Below, one piece after another: positions 1 through 5,558 of a stretch of 7,382 nt of DNA. The DNA is from SAR324 cluster bacterium (GTDB taxonomy: Bacteria; SAR324; XYD2-FULL-50-16): NCBI GenBank assembly GCA_002401295.1, contig NVSR01000156.1, positions 1 to 7,382 of the forward strand, written 5' to 3'. The first letter of the stretch is position 1; every line of letters begins with the position of its first letter. The position numbers and the translations under genes are program-made. The notes under the pieces were generated by a model. That model saw only the letters and a program-made list of their open reading frames with translations. It ran no database searches and was not told the origin of the DNA.

Positions 1-61
1 TGGTTAGAGCGCACGACTCATAATCGTGAGGTCGGGAGTTCAAATCTCCCCTTTGCTACCA
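1..61 (+). tRNA. tRNA-Met (CAU), elongator, 5' end cut by the window edge
   Basis: This is the 3' part of a tRNA gene, from the D-loop to an encoded CCA end at 59-61. The anticodon CAT is at 19-21, flanked by a five-pair stem (CACGA/TCGTG). The T-arm pairs GGGAG with CTCCC around TTCAAAT. All 61 bases are identical to the complete copy at 117-193, so the missing 16 bases lie just left of the window. The identity call follows from that of the complete copy. Confidence 0.93.
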
Positions 62-80
62 GGTTTTTACAACAGATCGA

Positions 81-99
81 GTAGATATCCCTTATCTAC
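81..99. repeat. Perfect hairpin in the tRNA spacer
   Basis: GTAGATA and TATCTAC form an uninterrupted 7-bp stem around the 5-nt loop TCCCT, midway in the 55-bp spacer between the two tRNA-Met genes. No T-run follows on either strand, so it is not a standard intrinsic terminator. A role as a processing stem in a dicistronic tRNA precursor is inference. Confidence 0.5.
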
Positions 100-116
100 A
101 CCGCAGTATTATGGAT

Positions 117-193
117 GGCAAAGTAGCTCAGCTGGTTAGAGCGCACGACTCATAATCGTGAGGTCGGGAGTTCAAATCTCCCCTTTGCTACCA
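117..193 (+). tRNA. tRNA-Met (CAU), elongator, complete
   Basis: This 77-nt cloverleaf closes fully. The acceptor stem GGCAAAG pairs with CTTTGCT (a G-U pair at 1-72), the D-stem is GCTC/GAGC, the anticodon stem CACGA/TCGTG carries CAT at 151-153, and the T-stem is GGGAG/CTCCC. The discriminator is A and CCA is encoded. CAU anticodons occur in initiator Met, elongator Met and lysidine-modified Ile2 tRNAs. A paired 1-72 position and the lack of three G-C pairs in the anticodon stem argue against the initiator. The body GTAGCTCAGCTGG...GTGAGGTCGGG and the G1-U72 pair resemble bacterial elongator tRNA-Met, as I recall the Bacillus subtilis gene, more than Ile2. Its role is to decode internal AUG. 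It is the second of two tandem copies and may share a transcript with the first. Confidence 0.92.
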
Positions 194-349
194 TTCTTCT
201 TCAGACTCCCACTTTTACATTTCTACTTCGTAGCAGCTCCCCAAGATATTTAAAAAGCCCCCATTATAGTTGCTTTATTGGTCATAAGACTTACTTTTGT
301 AGAAAAAAACACACGAAGTCAGAGGGAAAGAGAATAGGGTAAGAATAAT
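194..349. other. Intergenic region without a recognised gene
   Basis: This AT-rich 156-bp stretch separates the tRNA genes from the 3' end of the 77-aa gene on the opposite strand. No convincing coding frame or strong intrinsic terminator was found. The only small structure is CTAC-TTC-GTAG near 222-232, which is too short to rely on. The 11-mer TTAAAAAGCCC at 250-260 recurs at 652-662. Confidence 0.6.
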
Positions 350-583
350 TTATTGTTCTGCTTCCGGGGTGGCTCCATCCATTTCTTGTGGGAAGTACTC
401 GATAAAAATGGCGGCGATTTGTTGAATGGTTTCTACGAGGTTTTCTTCCGTCACCCCTCTGGGACTGGGTAGCCTGACCTGCTGCAACTTGGGTACAGCA
501 TGCATATAGTTCAAAGCCTTTTTAACAGATTCCAGCAGATTTTTATCAGTGACATTATCAAAGCTTAATATATTTTCCAACAT
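350..583 (-). CDS. Small protein of unknown function, 77 aa
   Basis: I do not recognise this protein. It starts at ATG 583-581 and ends with TAA. It has no signal peptide or transmembrane segment and should be soluble and cytoplasmic. Residues about 12-30 (DKNLLESVKKALNYM) and 45-65 (TEENLVETIQQIAAIFIEYF) look like amphipathic helices, joined by a Pro-rich linker (RLPSPRG). The last ten or so residues are acidic. The codon choice and the two-helix pattern favour a real gene. No other ATG, GTG or TTG lies between the start and the upstream in-frame TAG at 611-613. The ribosome site is weak (AAGTAAG). The TAA of an upstream frame ends 4 nt before the ATG, which would suit translational coupling. 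It is encoded on the same strand as the receiver and kinase genes, 287 bp downstream of the receiver, but a link to their pathway is only a possibility. Confidence 0.6.
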   Translation of the reverse strand: MLENILSFDNVTDKNLLESVKKALNYMHAVPKLQQVRLPSPRGVTEENLVETIQQIAAIFIEYFPQEMDGATPEAEQ

Positions 584-587
584 GAGC

Positions 588-728
588 TTACTTGGCTTGG
601 GTTGATAGTTCTAAGGAGAACTTTTCAGTCGAAACACCCGCTGAACGTATATTAAAAAGCCCATCAATGCTACCTATTCTTCAGTAGAGGATAACTCTTT
701 GCAGCATATCCTTGTTATTATTTGGCAC
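588..728 (-). pseudogene. Possible leader ORF interrupted by an in-frame TGA
   Basis: On the minus strand a GTG (728-726) sits 8 nt after a strong AAGGAG (737-742). The frame runs for 15 codons (MPNNNKDMLQRVILY) to a TGA at 683-681, stays open for 30 more codons, and stops at TAA 590-588, only 4 nt before the ATG of the 77-aa gene. It could be a genuine 15-aa leader peptide, a 46-residue gene broken by a point mutation, or chance. No hairpin directly follows the TGA, which argues against selenocysteine insertion. No homologue is recognised. Confidence 0.3.
607..622. repeat. Short perfect hairpin upstream of the 77-aa gene
   Basis: AGTTCT-AAGG-AGAACT is a perfect 6-bp inverted repeat with a 4-nt loop. 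On the minus strand it lies 24 nt before the ATG of the 77-aa gene, in its presumed leader. It could be an mRNA hairpin affecting translation or a small operator. TTT follows on the plus strand, which is too short for a convincing terminator. Confidence 0.35.
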
Positions 729-763
729 TTTTTTTACTCCTTTTAAAGAGAATTACAATTTCA

Positions 764-783
764 GCTTAAGCCTTTATTTAAGC
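764..783. repeat. Inverted repeat downstream of the receiver gene
   Basis: GCTTAAG (764-770) pairs with TTTAAGC (777-783), giving six Watson-Crick pairs plus one G-T around the loop CCTTTA. It lies 87 bp past the receiver stop on the minus strand. No proper T-run follows on that strand (TGAAATTG), so an intrinsic terminator is doubtful. The surrounding 584-870 region is AT-rich and holds no other gene I can support. Confidence 0.3.
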
Positions 784-870
784 AGTTTTATAGAGTAAAT
801 ATAGTAAAAAGCATACCGCCCTTCTCTCTTTTCTTTGACTCAAGAACTACAAATCCAACTCTCCAGTGAC

Positions 871-1263
871 TCAATAGACTCCTATTTTCGCCAACTGTTT
901 AAAAATAGATTGTTTATTAAAAGGCTTGATCAGGTAGCCGTCACAGCCTGCTTGGATACAGGTCATGACCGTATCACGATCTGAAAGGCAGCTGACCATT
1001 AAAATTTTGGCTGAAGATACATTTTGGGAATGATAATCTTTCTCCAATACTTTCATTTCAAAGAGAACTTCAGTACCATCCATCTCCGGCATAGAGACAT
1101 CTAATGTAATGATATCAAAGTTCTTCCCCAAACTTAAGTGCTCTTCAAAAATCACCAGTGCATTTTTTCCAGAATCTACGGTTTCGCATTGCCCTACAGA
1201 GCTCAGGATTAGCCCTAGCTTCTCTCGACTCACCATATCATCATCAACCACCAAGATTCTCAT
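871..1263 (-). CDS. Stand-alone CheY-like response regulator receiver
   Basis: This 130-residue protein is a single receiver domain with no output domain. All signature residues are present: acidic D7-D9 in ILVVDDD, phosphoacceptor D55 in TLDVSMPEMDG, the switch hydroxyl S91 (position of CheY T87), the aromatic Y110 (CheY Y106) and K113 in the IKPF motif (CheY K109). Length and motifs fit a cytoplasmic phosphate-accepting shuttle or a CheY-type regulator acting by protein contact. It follows the hybrid kinase on the same strand after 102 bp. The likely phosphodonor, by inference, is that kinase's HPt domain. The ATG at 1263-1261 is preceded by a weak AAGG. The gap contains its own promoter-like sequence (1313-1341), so it may be expressed apart from the kinase as well as by readthrough. 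The downstream target cannot be told from the sequence. Confidence 0.93.
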   Translation of the reverse strand: MRILVVDDDMVSREKLGLILSSVGQCETVDSGKNALVIFEEHLSLGKNFDIITLDVSMPEMDGTEVLFEMKVLEKDYHSQNVSSAKILMVSCLSDRDTVMTCIQAGCDGYLIKPFNKQSIFKQLAKIGVY

Positions 1264-1310
1264 ATTGCCCTTATCTTCTATTTTTCAACTCAGATTCAAC
1301 TACGACATGA

Positions 1311-1340
1311 GAAATGTAAGCCTCATATAATGAAATGTAA
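1311..1340. repeat. Two GAAATGTAA direct repeats, 21 bp apart
   Basis: The 9-mer GAAATGTAA occurs at 1311-1319 and 1332-1340 in the 102-bp gap between kinase and receiver genes. The start-to-start distance of 21 bp is two helical turns, so both copies face the same side of the DNA. Similarity extends to the left (ATGA before one, ATAAT before the other) and right (G/AG then C). They cover the -35 and -10 regions of the predicted receiver promoter. This arrangement is typical of a tandem binding site for a dimeric regulator. The regulator is unknown. Confidence 0.5.
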
Positions 1341-1341
1341 A
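1313..1341 (-). promoter_or_regulatory. Predicted sigma-70-type promoter of the receiver gene
   Basis: On the minus strand TTTACA (1341-1336, 5/6 match to TTGACA) is separated by 17 bp from TACATT (1318-1313, 4/6 match to TATAAT). A start point near 1306 would give a leader of roughly 40 nt before the ATG at 1263. Both hexamers lie inside the GAAATGTAA repeats, so a protein bound there would cover the promoter. The call is from motif matching only. Confidence 0.45.
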
Positions 1342-1365
1342 GCAATCGAGGTCACAGAAATCAGT

Positions 1366-4300
1366 CTATTTCAGCAAGAACTGCTTTGTATATTCCACCA
1401 GACGTTGATATTCCTGCTCAAAACTTTGATAAGCTAGGGCCCCTCTCTGGTGATCACTCTGACGCCCTACCCTCTCTAACTCTGAAGCAGCTTGAGAAAA
1501 GGGAATCGCCAATAAATTTGCGGCACCCCCTTTAATAGCATGGGCGGTTTTCTGAATAAATTCATAGTTTTTGTCTTCCAGGGCTTGCCGCAACTCCCCT
1601 TGTTGCCTCTTCACATTCTGCAGAAAGGACCCTAAAATATGAATGAGAAAATCTCGATCGCCTTCAAATTCCTCTACGGTTTTTTCAAACTCCATGATTG
1701 CTGTAGCGAGCACTTGCTCTGCCTCCGCTCCAATCTTTGGGCTCACTAAGGTATCAACCATAGTGATTAATTTTTCCTTGCGCAAAGGCTTGGCCAGGTA
1801 ATCATCCATCCCTACTTTCAGGCATTTCTCACGATATCCCTTCATCGCGTGAGCAGTCATTGCGATAATCGGAACCCTCTGCCCCCAGGGTTCTTCCCCT
1901 TCAGGACCGAGGTCACGTAATTTTTGTTCCATTTGGCGAATTTCTCTAGTGGCGTCATATCCATCCATAATGGGCATTTGAATATCCATTAAAATCAGGT
2001 CATATTTCTTAATTTTAAAGGCTTCAACTGCCTTATAACCATCTACAGCCAAGTCAACCTGATAACCGGCACTTTCCAGATACCATTGGGCAACTTGTTG
2101 ATTCGTCGGATAATCTTCTACTAACAAAATTTGAATATCTTTACGATATTGCTGCTCCAGAGAGTGACGTGTGACCAATTGGGAGGGTTGTGTCGGGGAG
2201 TTTTTTGTATCCCCTTCTAATACTTTAATAATAGTTTGATAGAGAATCTGTTTTTCGAAAGGTTTACTGATATAGCCGTCTATGCCGTATTCAATGCATT
2301 TTTTCCCATCACCCCTTTGCCCGGCTTTAGTAACCCCCACAATGGGGATGGACTTTAAAGTGTCATGCTCGCGTACCTGCTTGGCCAATTCGAAACCATC
2401 CAAAATCGGCATTTGCAAGTCACATAAAATCAAATCAATAGCCTGATTTGTTCTCTGATTTTCTAGAAGCAGTTCTAATGCCTGTGCTCCATCAACTGCA
2501 TAAATTGATTCACACTCCCAATAATCCAGATATTCCTTCATCGCTTCACGATTGCGATAAAAAGGCTCAGCTACCAAAACACGAAGCCCCTTTAACGTAA
2601 GAGCCTTATTATAGACAGGCAGTTGTTTGTATTCCTGTTTCTTCAGCAGTAAAGTGAAACCGAATGTACTGCCTAGCCCCTCCTCACTTTCTACCCAAAT
2701 TTCACCATTCATTTGGCTGACTAACTGCTTGGCGATGGTTGTCCCCAAACCGGTTCCACCATAATTTCTAGTGGTACTGCCATCTGCCTGAGTGAAACTT
2801 TCAAAGATAAGTTTCTGTTGTTCGGGCGTAATTCCAATTCCCGTATCTTTAATCAAAAAGCGTATTTTCACATGTTCGCCAAAATCTTCTACCAGTTCCC
2901 CATAAATAAAGACTTCCCCTTGCTGGGTAAACTTGAGGGCGTTGCCCCCTAGATTAGCAATGATTTGTCGAATGCGAACGGGATCTCCCACCAGCAGTGA
3001 AGGAATGCCGGGAGCCAATAGAGAAATAAATTCCAAGCCTTTTTGTTCCGCCTGCAGCGCCATGATTTTAGAGATCCCTTCCACCAGAATCCGCAGATCA
3101 AAATCAATCTCATCAAATTCCAATTTCCCTGATTCCACCTTAGAAATATCCAGGATCTCATTGACGATCATGAGCAGGGAATCAGCTTCCGAACGAATGG
3201 TTTCAAAAAAGATCCGCTCATTGTCCCCCAGACTAGATTCCAGACCCAACGCCGTCATACCGAGAATACCATTCAATGGGGTTCGGATTTCATGACTCAT
3301 ATTGGTCAGAAATTGTGTTTTTGCCCGATTGGCTATTTTTCCGCTTTCAATAGCAGCTTCCAATTCCTCAGTTCGTTGCTGTACCATTTCCTCCAGATAA
3401 TCCCTGGTATGAATCAACTCCTCTTCAACTCGTTTCTTCTGCGAAATATCTTCAATAATGGCAATGTTATATTTTCGTTCTTTCCCTTCACCAACGGTTA
3501 AGGGTGCCACATTCATACGGACCCAGATCGCTTCACTTTTTTGAGGTAGGAGGCGTTGTTCAGTGTGATAGGTATTAATTTGCCCCCTCTCCATCTTGCG
3601 GGTTAGAGAGCGGCTATCCTTTTGATGCTTCGGATGGGTTAAATCAATCACCTTCTTTCCGATCAATGCATTCGCCTCATAACCAAGAAGCTGACATATT
3701 TTAGGATTGGCCCAAGTAATGGTCCCTTGAGTCGTGGTTTGAAGAATGCCTAAGGGTGCCTGATCGGCAATGACACGAAAACGTTCTTCACTCTCTTGTA
3801 ATTTTTCCAGAACCTGTTTTTGCTCCGTTATATCACGCAGCGTTAACAGTAAGAGATGGCTCCCTTCAAATTTTTCTTCCGTTAAAGTGAACTCAATGGG
3901 AAATCTATTGCTATTTTTCCTACGGCAACTCCCCTCTTGTGTCGTTTGTCCTCCCTGCTTGAAAGGCTGGGCTGAGTCTAAATAGCTGCTTAAAGTTTCC
4001 CCCCTGGAACCTCGAATTTCAAAATCTCCAAGGCAGCATTGCAACAGTTCCTGTTTGCTATACCCCAAGTGTAGGCAGGCACGTTGATTACTATCCACAA
4101 TAACCATGCTATCGCGTTCTATGATAAAAATAGCCTCATCAGCTTGCTCTAAAATACAGCGAAAACGGCGGGCCTCAAGCTCCGCCTCCTTGCGATCGGA
4201 CAACTCTTGGGCTAACTGCCCATTTAAAAGCTCAAGCTTCTCTGCATTTTTTTTTACTTCCTGATAAAAACGTAGTTGAAAAGCATCCAGGATCGATGCA

Positions 4301-4815
4301 ATCAGTGTGATTACCAAGTAAACACCCAAATAACGGACCCTAAAGACAGAAGAGAAGATAGGCTCGTCATGAGTGATGCCGGGGAAAAATAAAAAAATGG
4401 CTACACCTATAAAAATAGACAAACTCCATCGCCAACCTTCCTTCCTCCCAAAAATAAAAAAGGACACAGGTGGGAAGATGAGAATCCAAAGTATTTGGGT
4501 TCCAGAAGCTGCCCCTCGATCGGCTAGGTACAACTCCACCAGAAATAGGACCACCCAAGTAAAGCGAAATATATGAAGGGAAAGTTTTCCACGGTGCAAC
4601 TGCCACAGGTTCCCTCCCCAAAGTAGTAACAATCCTCCCAGGATGCTGGCATTCGTGTAATCCCGGACGATTAGATGATGGGTAAAAAAAGGAAGTGTGA
4701 TCCCACTGGCCAGGAGAAATAGTAGAGATAGGAGCTTTTTCTTGCGCTGCTCTTCAAATTTTTCACTGGAGAACTCTAGCTTCGGGATCAAAGAGGAGAT
4801 CGATGGCTTTTTCAT
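1366..4815 (-). CDS. Membrane hybrid histidine kinase, PAS-PAS-HisKA-HATPase-REC-REC-HPt
   Basis: This is a 1149-residue BarA-like phosphorelay kinase. After a basic N-terminus come six hydrophobic segments (about 27-48, 55-71, 82-97, 107-123, 130-146 and 162-178) with short loops, so no large periplasmic sensor is present. A coiled coil (185-217) leads to PAS1 (about 215-330) and PAS2 with its PAC tail (about 342-457), then a second coiled coil. HisKA carries the phospho-His H508 in MSHEIRTPLNG. The ATPase domain (about 607-725) shows N625 (N box), D657 in DTGIG, the F box at 671 and GGTGLG at 686-691. REC1 (744-866) has D799, T829 and K851, but its acidic pair reads A749-E750. REC2 (894-1022) is complete: E900-D901, D944, T987, K1009. 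The C-terminal HPt has H1092 in AHAIKGGAAN. The predicted flow is H508 to REC D to H1092, then a separate receiver such as the downstream gene. The ATG at 4815-4813 follows GAGAG. The signal is unknown. Confidence 0.96.
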   Translation of the reverse strand: MKKPSISSLIPKLEFSSEKFEEQRKKKLLSLLFLLASGITLPFFTHHLIVRDYTNASILGGLLLLWGGNLWQLHRGKLSLHIFRFTWVVLFLVELYLADRGAASGTQILWILIFPPVSFFIFGRKEGWRWSLSIFIGVAIFLFFPGITHDEPIFSSVFRVRYLGVYLVITLIASILDAFQLRFYQEVKKNAEKLELLNGQLAQELSDRKEAELEARRFRCILEQADEAIFIIERDSMVIVDSNQRACLHLGYSKQELLQCCLGDFEIRGSRGETLSSYLDSAQPFKQGGQTTQEGSCRRKNSNRFPIEFTLTEEKFEGSHLLLLTLRDITEQKQVLEKLQESEERFRVIADQAPLGILQTTTQGTITWANPKICQLLGYEANALIGKKVIDLTHPKHQKDSRSLTRKMERGQINTYHTEQRLLPQKSEAIWVRMNVAPLTVGEGKERKYNIAIIEDISQKKRVEEELIHTRDYLEEMVQQRTEELEAAIESGKIANRAKTQFLTNMSHEIRTPLNGILGMTALGLESSLGDNERIFFETIRSEADSLLMIVNEILDISKVESGKLEFDEIDFDLRILVEGISKIMALQAEQKGLEFISLLAPGIPSLLVGDPVRIRQIIANLGGNALKFTQQGEVFIYGELVEDFGEHVKIRFLIKDTGIGITPEQQKLIFESFTQADGSTTRNYGGTGLGTTIAKQLVSQMNGEIWVESEEGLGSTFGFTLLLKKQEYKQLPVYNKALTLKGLRVLVAEPFYRNREAMKEYLDYWECESIYAVDGAQALELLLENQRTNQAIDLILCDLQMPILDGFELAKQVREHDTLKSIPIVGVTKAGQRGDGKKCIEYGIDGYISKPFEKQILYQTIIKVLEGDTKNSPTQPSQLVTRHSLEQQYRKDIQILLVEDYPTNQQVAQWYLESAGYQVDLAVDGYKAVEAFKIKKYDLILMDIQMPIMDGYDATREIRQMEQKLRDLGPEGEEPWGQRVPIIAMTAHAMKGYREKCLKVGMDDYLAKPLRKEKLITMVDTLVSPKIGAEAEQVLATAIMEFEKTVEEFEGDRDFLIHILGSFLQNVKRQQGELRQALEDKNYEFIQKTAHAIKGGAANLLAIPFSQAASELERVGRQSDHQRGALAYQSFEQEYQRLVEYTKQFLLK

Positions 4816-4891
4816 ATTCTGCTCTCATCTAAATTAGGAATTAACCTGCATTTCAATCACTGGAGTCACATCCCTCAGCAAGAGCTTTTCC

Positions 4892-4921
4892 TTGTTGCAG
4901 TCGTGGTCCGTGAAGTATACT
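4892..4921 (+). promoter_or_regulatory. Possible promoter for the ybaK-like gene
   Basis: TATACT at 4916-4921 matches the -10 consensus in five of six positions. TTGTTG at 4892-4897, 18 bp upstream, is a weak -35. It lies in the 172-bp divergent region between the kinase and deacylase starts and would place transcription near 4928, some 60 nt before the ATG at 4988. No good promoter for the kinase was found in the same region. Confidence 0.3.
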
Positions 4922-4978
4922 GGTGTCCTGAACAGGTTATCGTCTTTTTTTCAACAATTACCTTCAAACACCTCTCTT

Positions 4979-4983
4979 GGAGG
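4979..4983 (+). promoter_or_regulatory. Ribosome binding site deciding the deacylase start
   Basis: GGAGG ends 4 nt before the ATG at 4988-4990. This is the strongest Shine-Dalgarno sequence near the gene and selects that codon over the upstream in-frame ATG at 4892. Confidence 0.75.
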
Positions 4984-4987
4984 AACT

Positions 4988-5497
4988 ATGTTGTCCAAGA
5001 AACTGAAAGATTGTCTGGACTCCAACCGCATTGCTTACACCACTATGCAGCATAAGCTGGCCTACACCGCACAGGAAACGGCAGGTAGCGCTCATGTTCC
5101 AGGAAAAGAATTCGCCAAGACTGTGATCCTTAAGGCGGATAATCGTATGATTATGGCGGTACTACCAGCCTCAAGAGACCTGGACCTGCGAATTTTAAAA
5201 GAGAGCTTGGGAGCAAAGGATTTAAGGTTGGCTCATGAACATGACTTCCGGGATTTATTCCCGGAATGTGATACCGGTGCAATGCCACCCTTTGGAAACC
5301 TTTATGGAGTGGATGTCATCGCCGCAAAAACCCTCACAGAGCAAGATAGTATTTGCTTCAACGCAGGCACCCATCGAGATTTGGTCAAACTGAAATATCG
5401 GGACTTTGAAAAGGTGGTAAAACCTAAAGTTTTGAAGTGTACGATGGTCCAGGCAAGCATCCCCATGCAGCATCATATGTCTGATTATTGGGAATAA
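4988..5497 (+). CDS. YbaK/EbsC-family aminoacyl-tRNA deacylase
   Basis: This 169-residue protein belongs to the YbaK/prolyl-tRNA-synthetase-associated editing family. Members hydrolyse mischarged aminoacyl-tRNAs in trans in the cytoplasm. Visible family signatures are HVPGKEFAKTVILK (36-49, including the conserved Lys44), the glycine-rich substrate-site motif GAMPPFGNLYG (97-107), and FNAGTHRDLVKLKYRDF (124-140) near the end of the fold. Length is close to the 150-170 residues usual for the family. The frame is open 32 codons further upstream, but ATG 4988 has GGAGG at 4979-4983, and the upstream stretch (Ser/Gln-rich, no family match) overlaps the presumed promoter. Residues 147-169 extend past the core and are not recognised. 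Which mischarged tRNA is cleared (Cys- or Ala-tRNA-Pro, or another) cannot be told from the sequence. The gene is divergent from the kinase and convergent with the VWA gene, so it is probably monocistronic. Confidence 0.9.
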   Translation: MLSKKLKDCLDSNRIAYTTMQHKLAYTAQETAGSAHVPGKEFAKTVILKADNRMIMAVLPASRDLDLRILKESLGAKDLRLAHEHDFRDLFPECDTGAMPPFGNLYGVDVIAAKTLTEQDSICFNAGTHRDLVKLKYRDFEKVVKPKVLKCTMVQASIPMQHHMSDYWE

Positions 5498-5518
5498 ATT
5501 TCTTCTTTAAATGCCTTT

Positions 5519-5539
5519 TCGGGAGAGTGTCTCTCCCGA
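5519..5539. terminator. Hairpin between convergent genes, probable bidirectional terminator
   Basis: TCGGGAGAG-TGT-CTCTCCCGA is a perfect 9-bp, GC-rich stem with a 3-nt loop. It sits in the 61-bp gap between the deacylase stop (5497) and the VWA stop (5559), the right place to serve both genes. Neither strand has a T-run after the stem (GTTGCC on plus, AAAGGC on minus), so termination may be non-canonical, or the stem may protect mRNA 3' ends instead. Confidence 0.6.
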
Positions 5540-5558
5540 GTTGCCTCTCGCCTGGGGC

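Noticed and set aside
117..193. tRNA-Ile2 (lysidine-modified CAU) instead of tRNA-Met
   Set aside because: The anticodon stem is somewhat Ile2-like, but the D-arm, variable region and G1-U72 pair agree better with elongator tRNA-Met. A covariance-model scan would settle it.
681..683. Selenocysteine at the in-frame TGA
   Set aside because: No hairpin resembling a bacterial SECIS follows the TGA, and the frame matches no known selenoprotein.
1302..1331. Plus-strand promoter with perfect TATAAT at 1326-1331
   Set aside because: The -35 (ACGACA) is weak and the only thing downstream on the plus strand is antisense of the kinase gene, so it probably reflects AT-rich sequence.
2933..3501. Plus-strand frames inside the kinase gene
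   Set aside because: They overlap the conserved HisKA, ATPase and coiled-coil coding sequence on the other strand. The Ser/Arg-rich translations are typical antisense shadows.
4892..4987. 32-codon N-terminal extension of the deacylase
   Set aside because: No family similarity, no ribosome site at ATG 4892, and it overlaps the likely promoter, whereas ATG 4988 has GGAGG.
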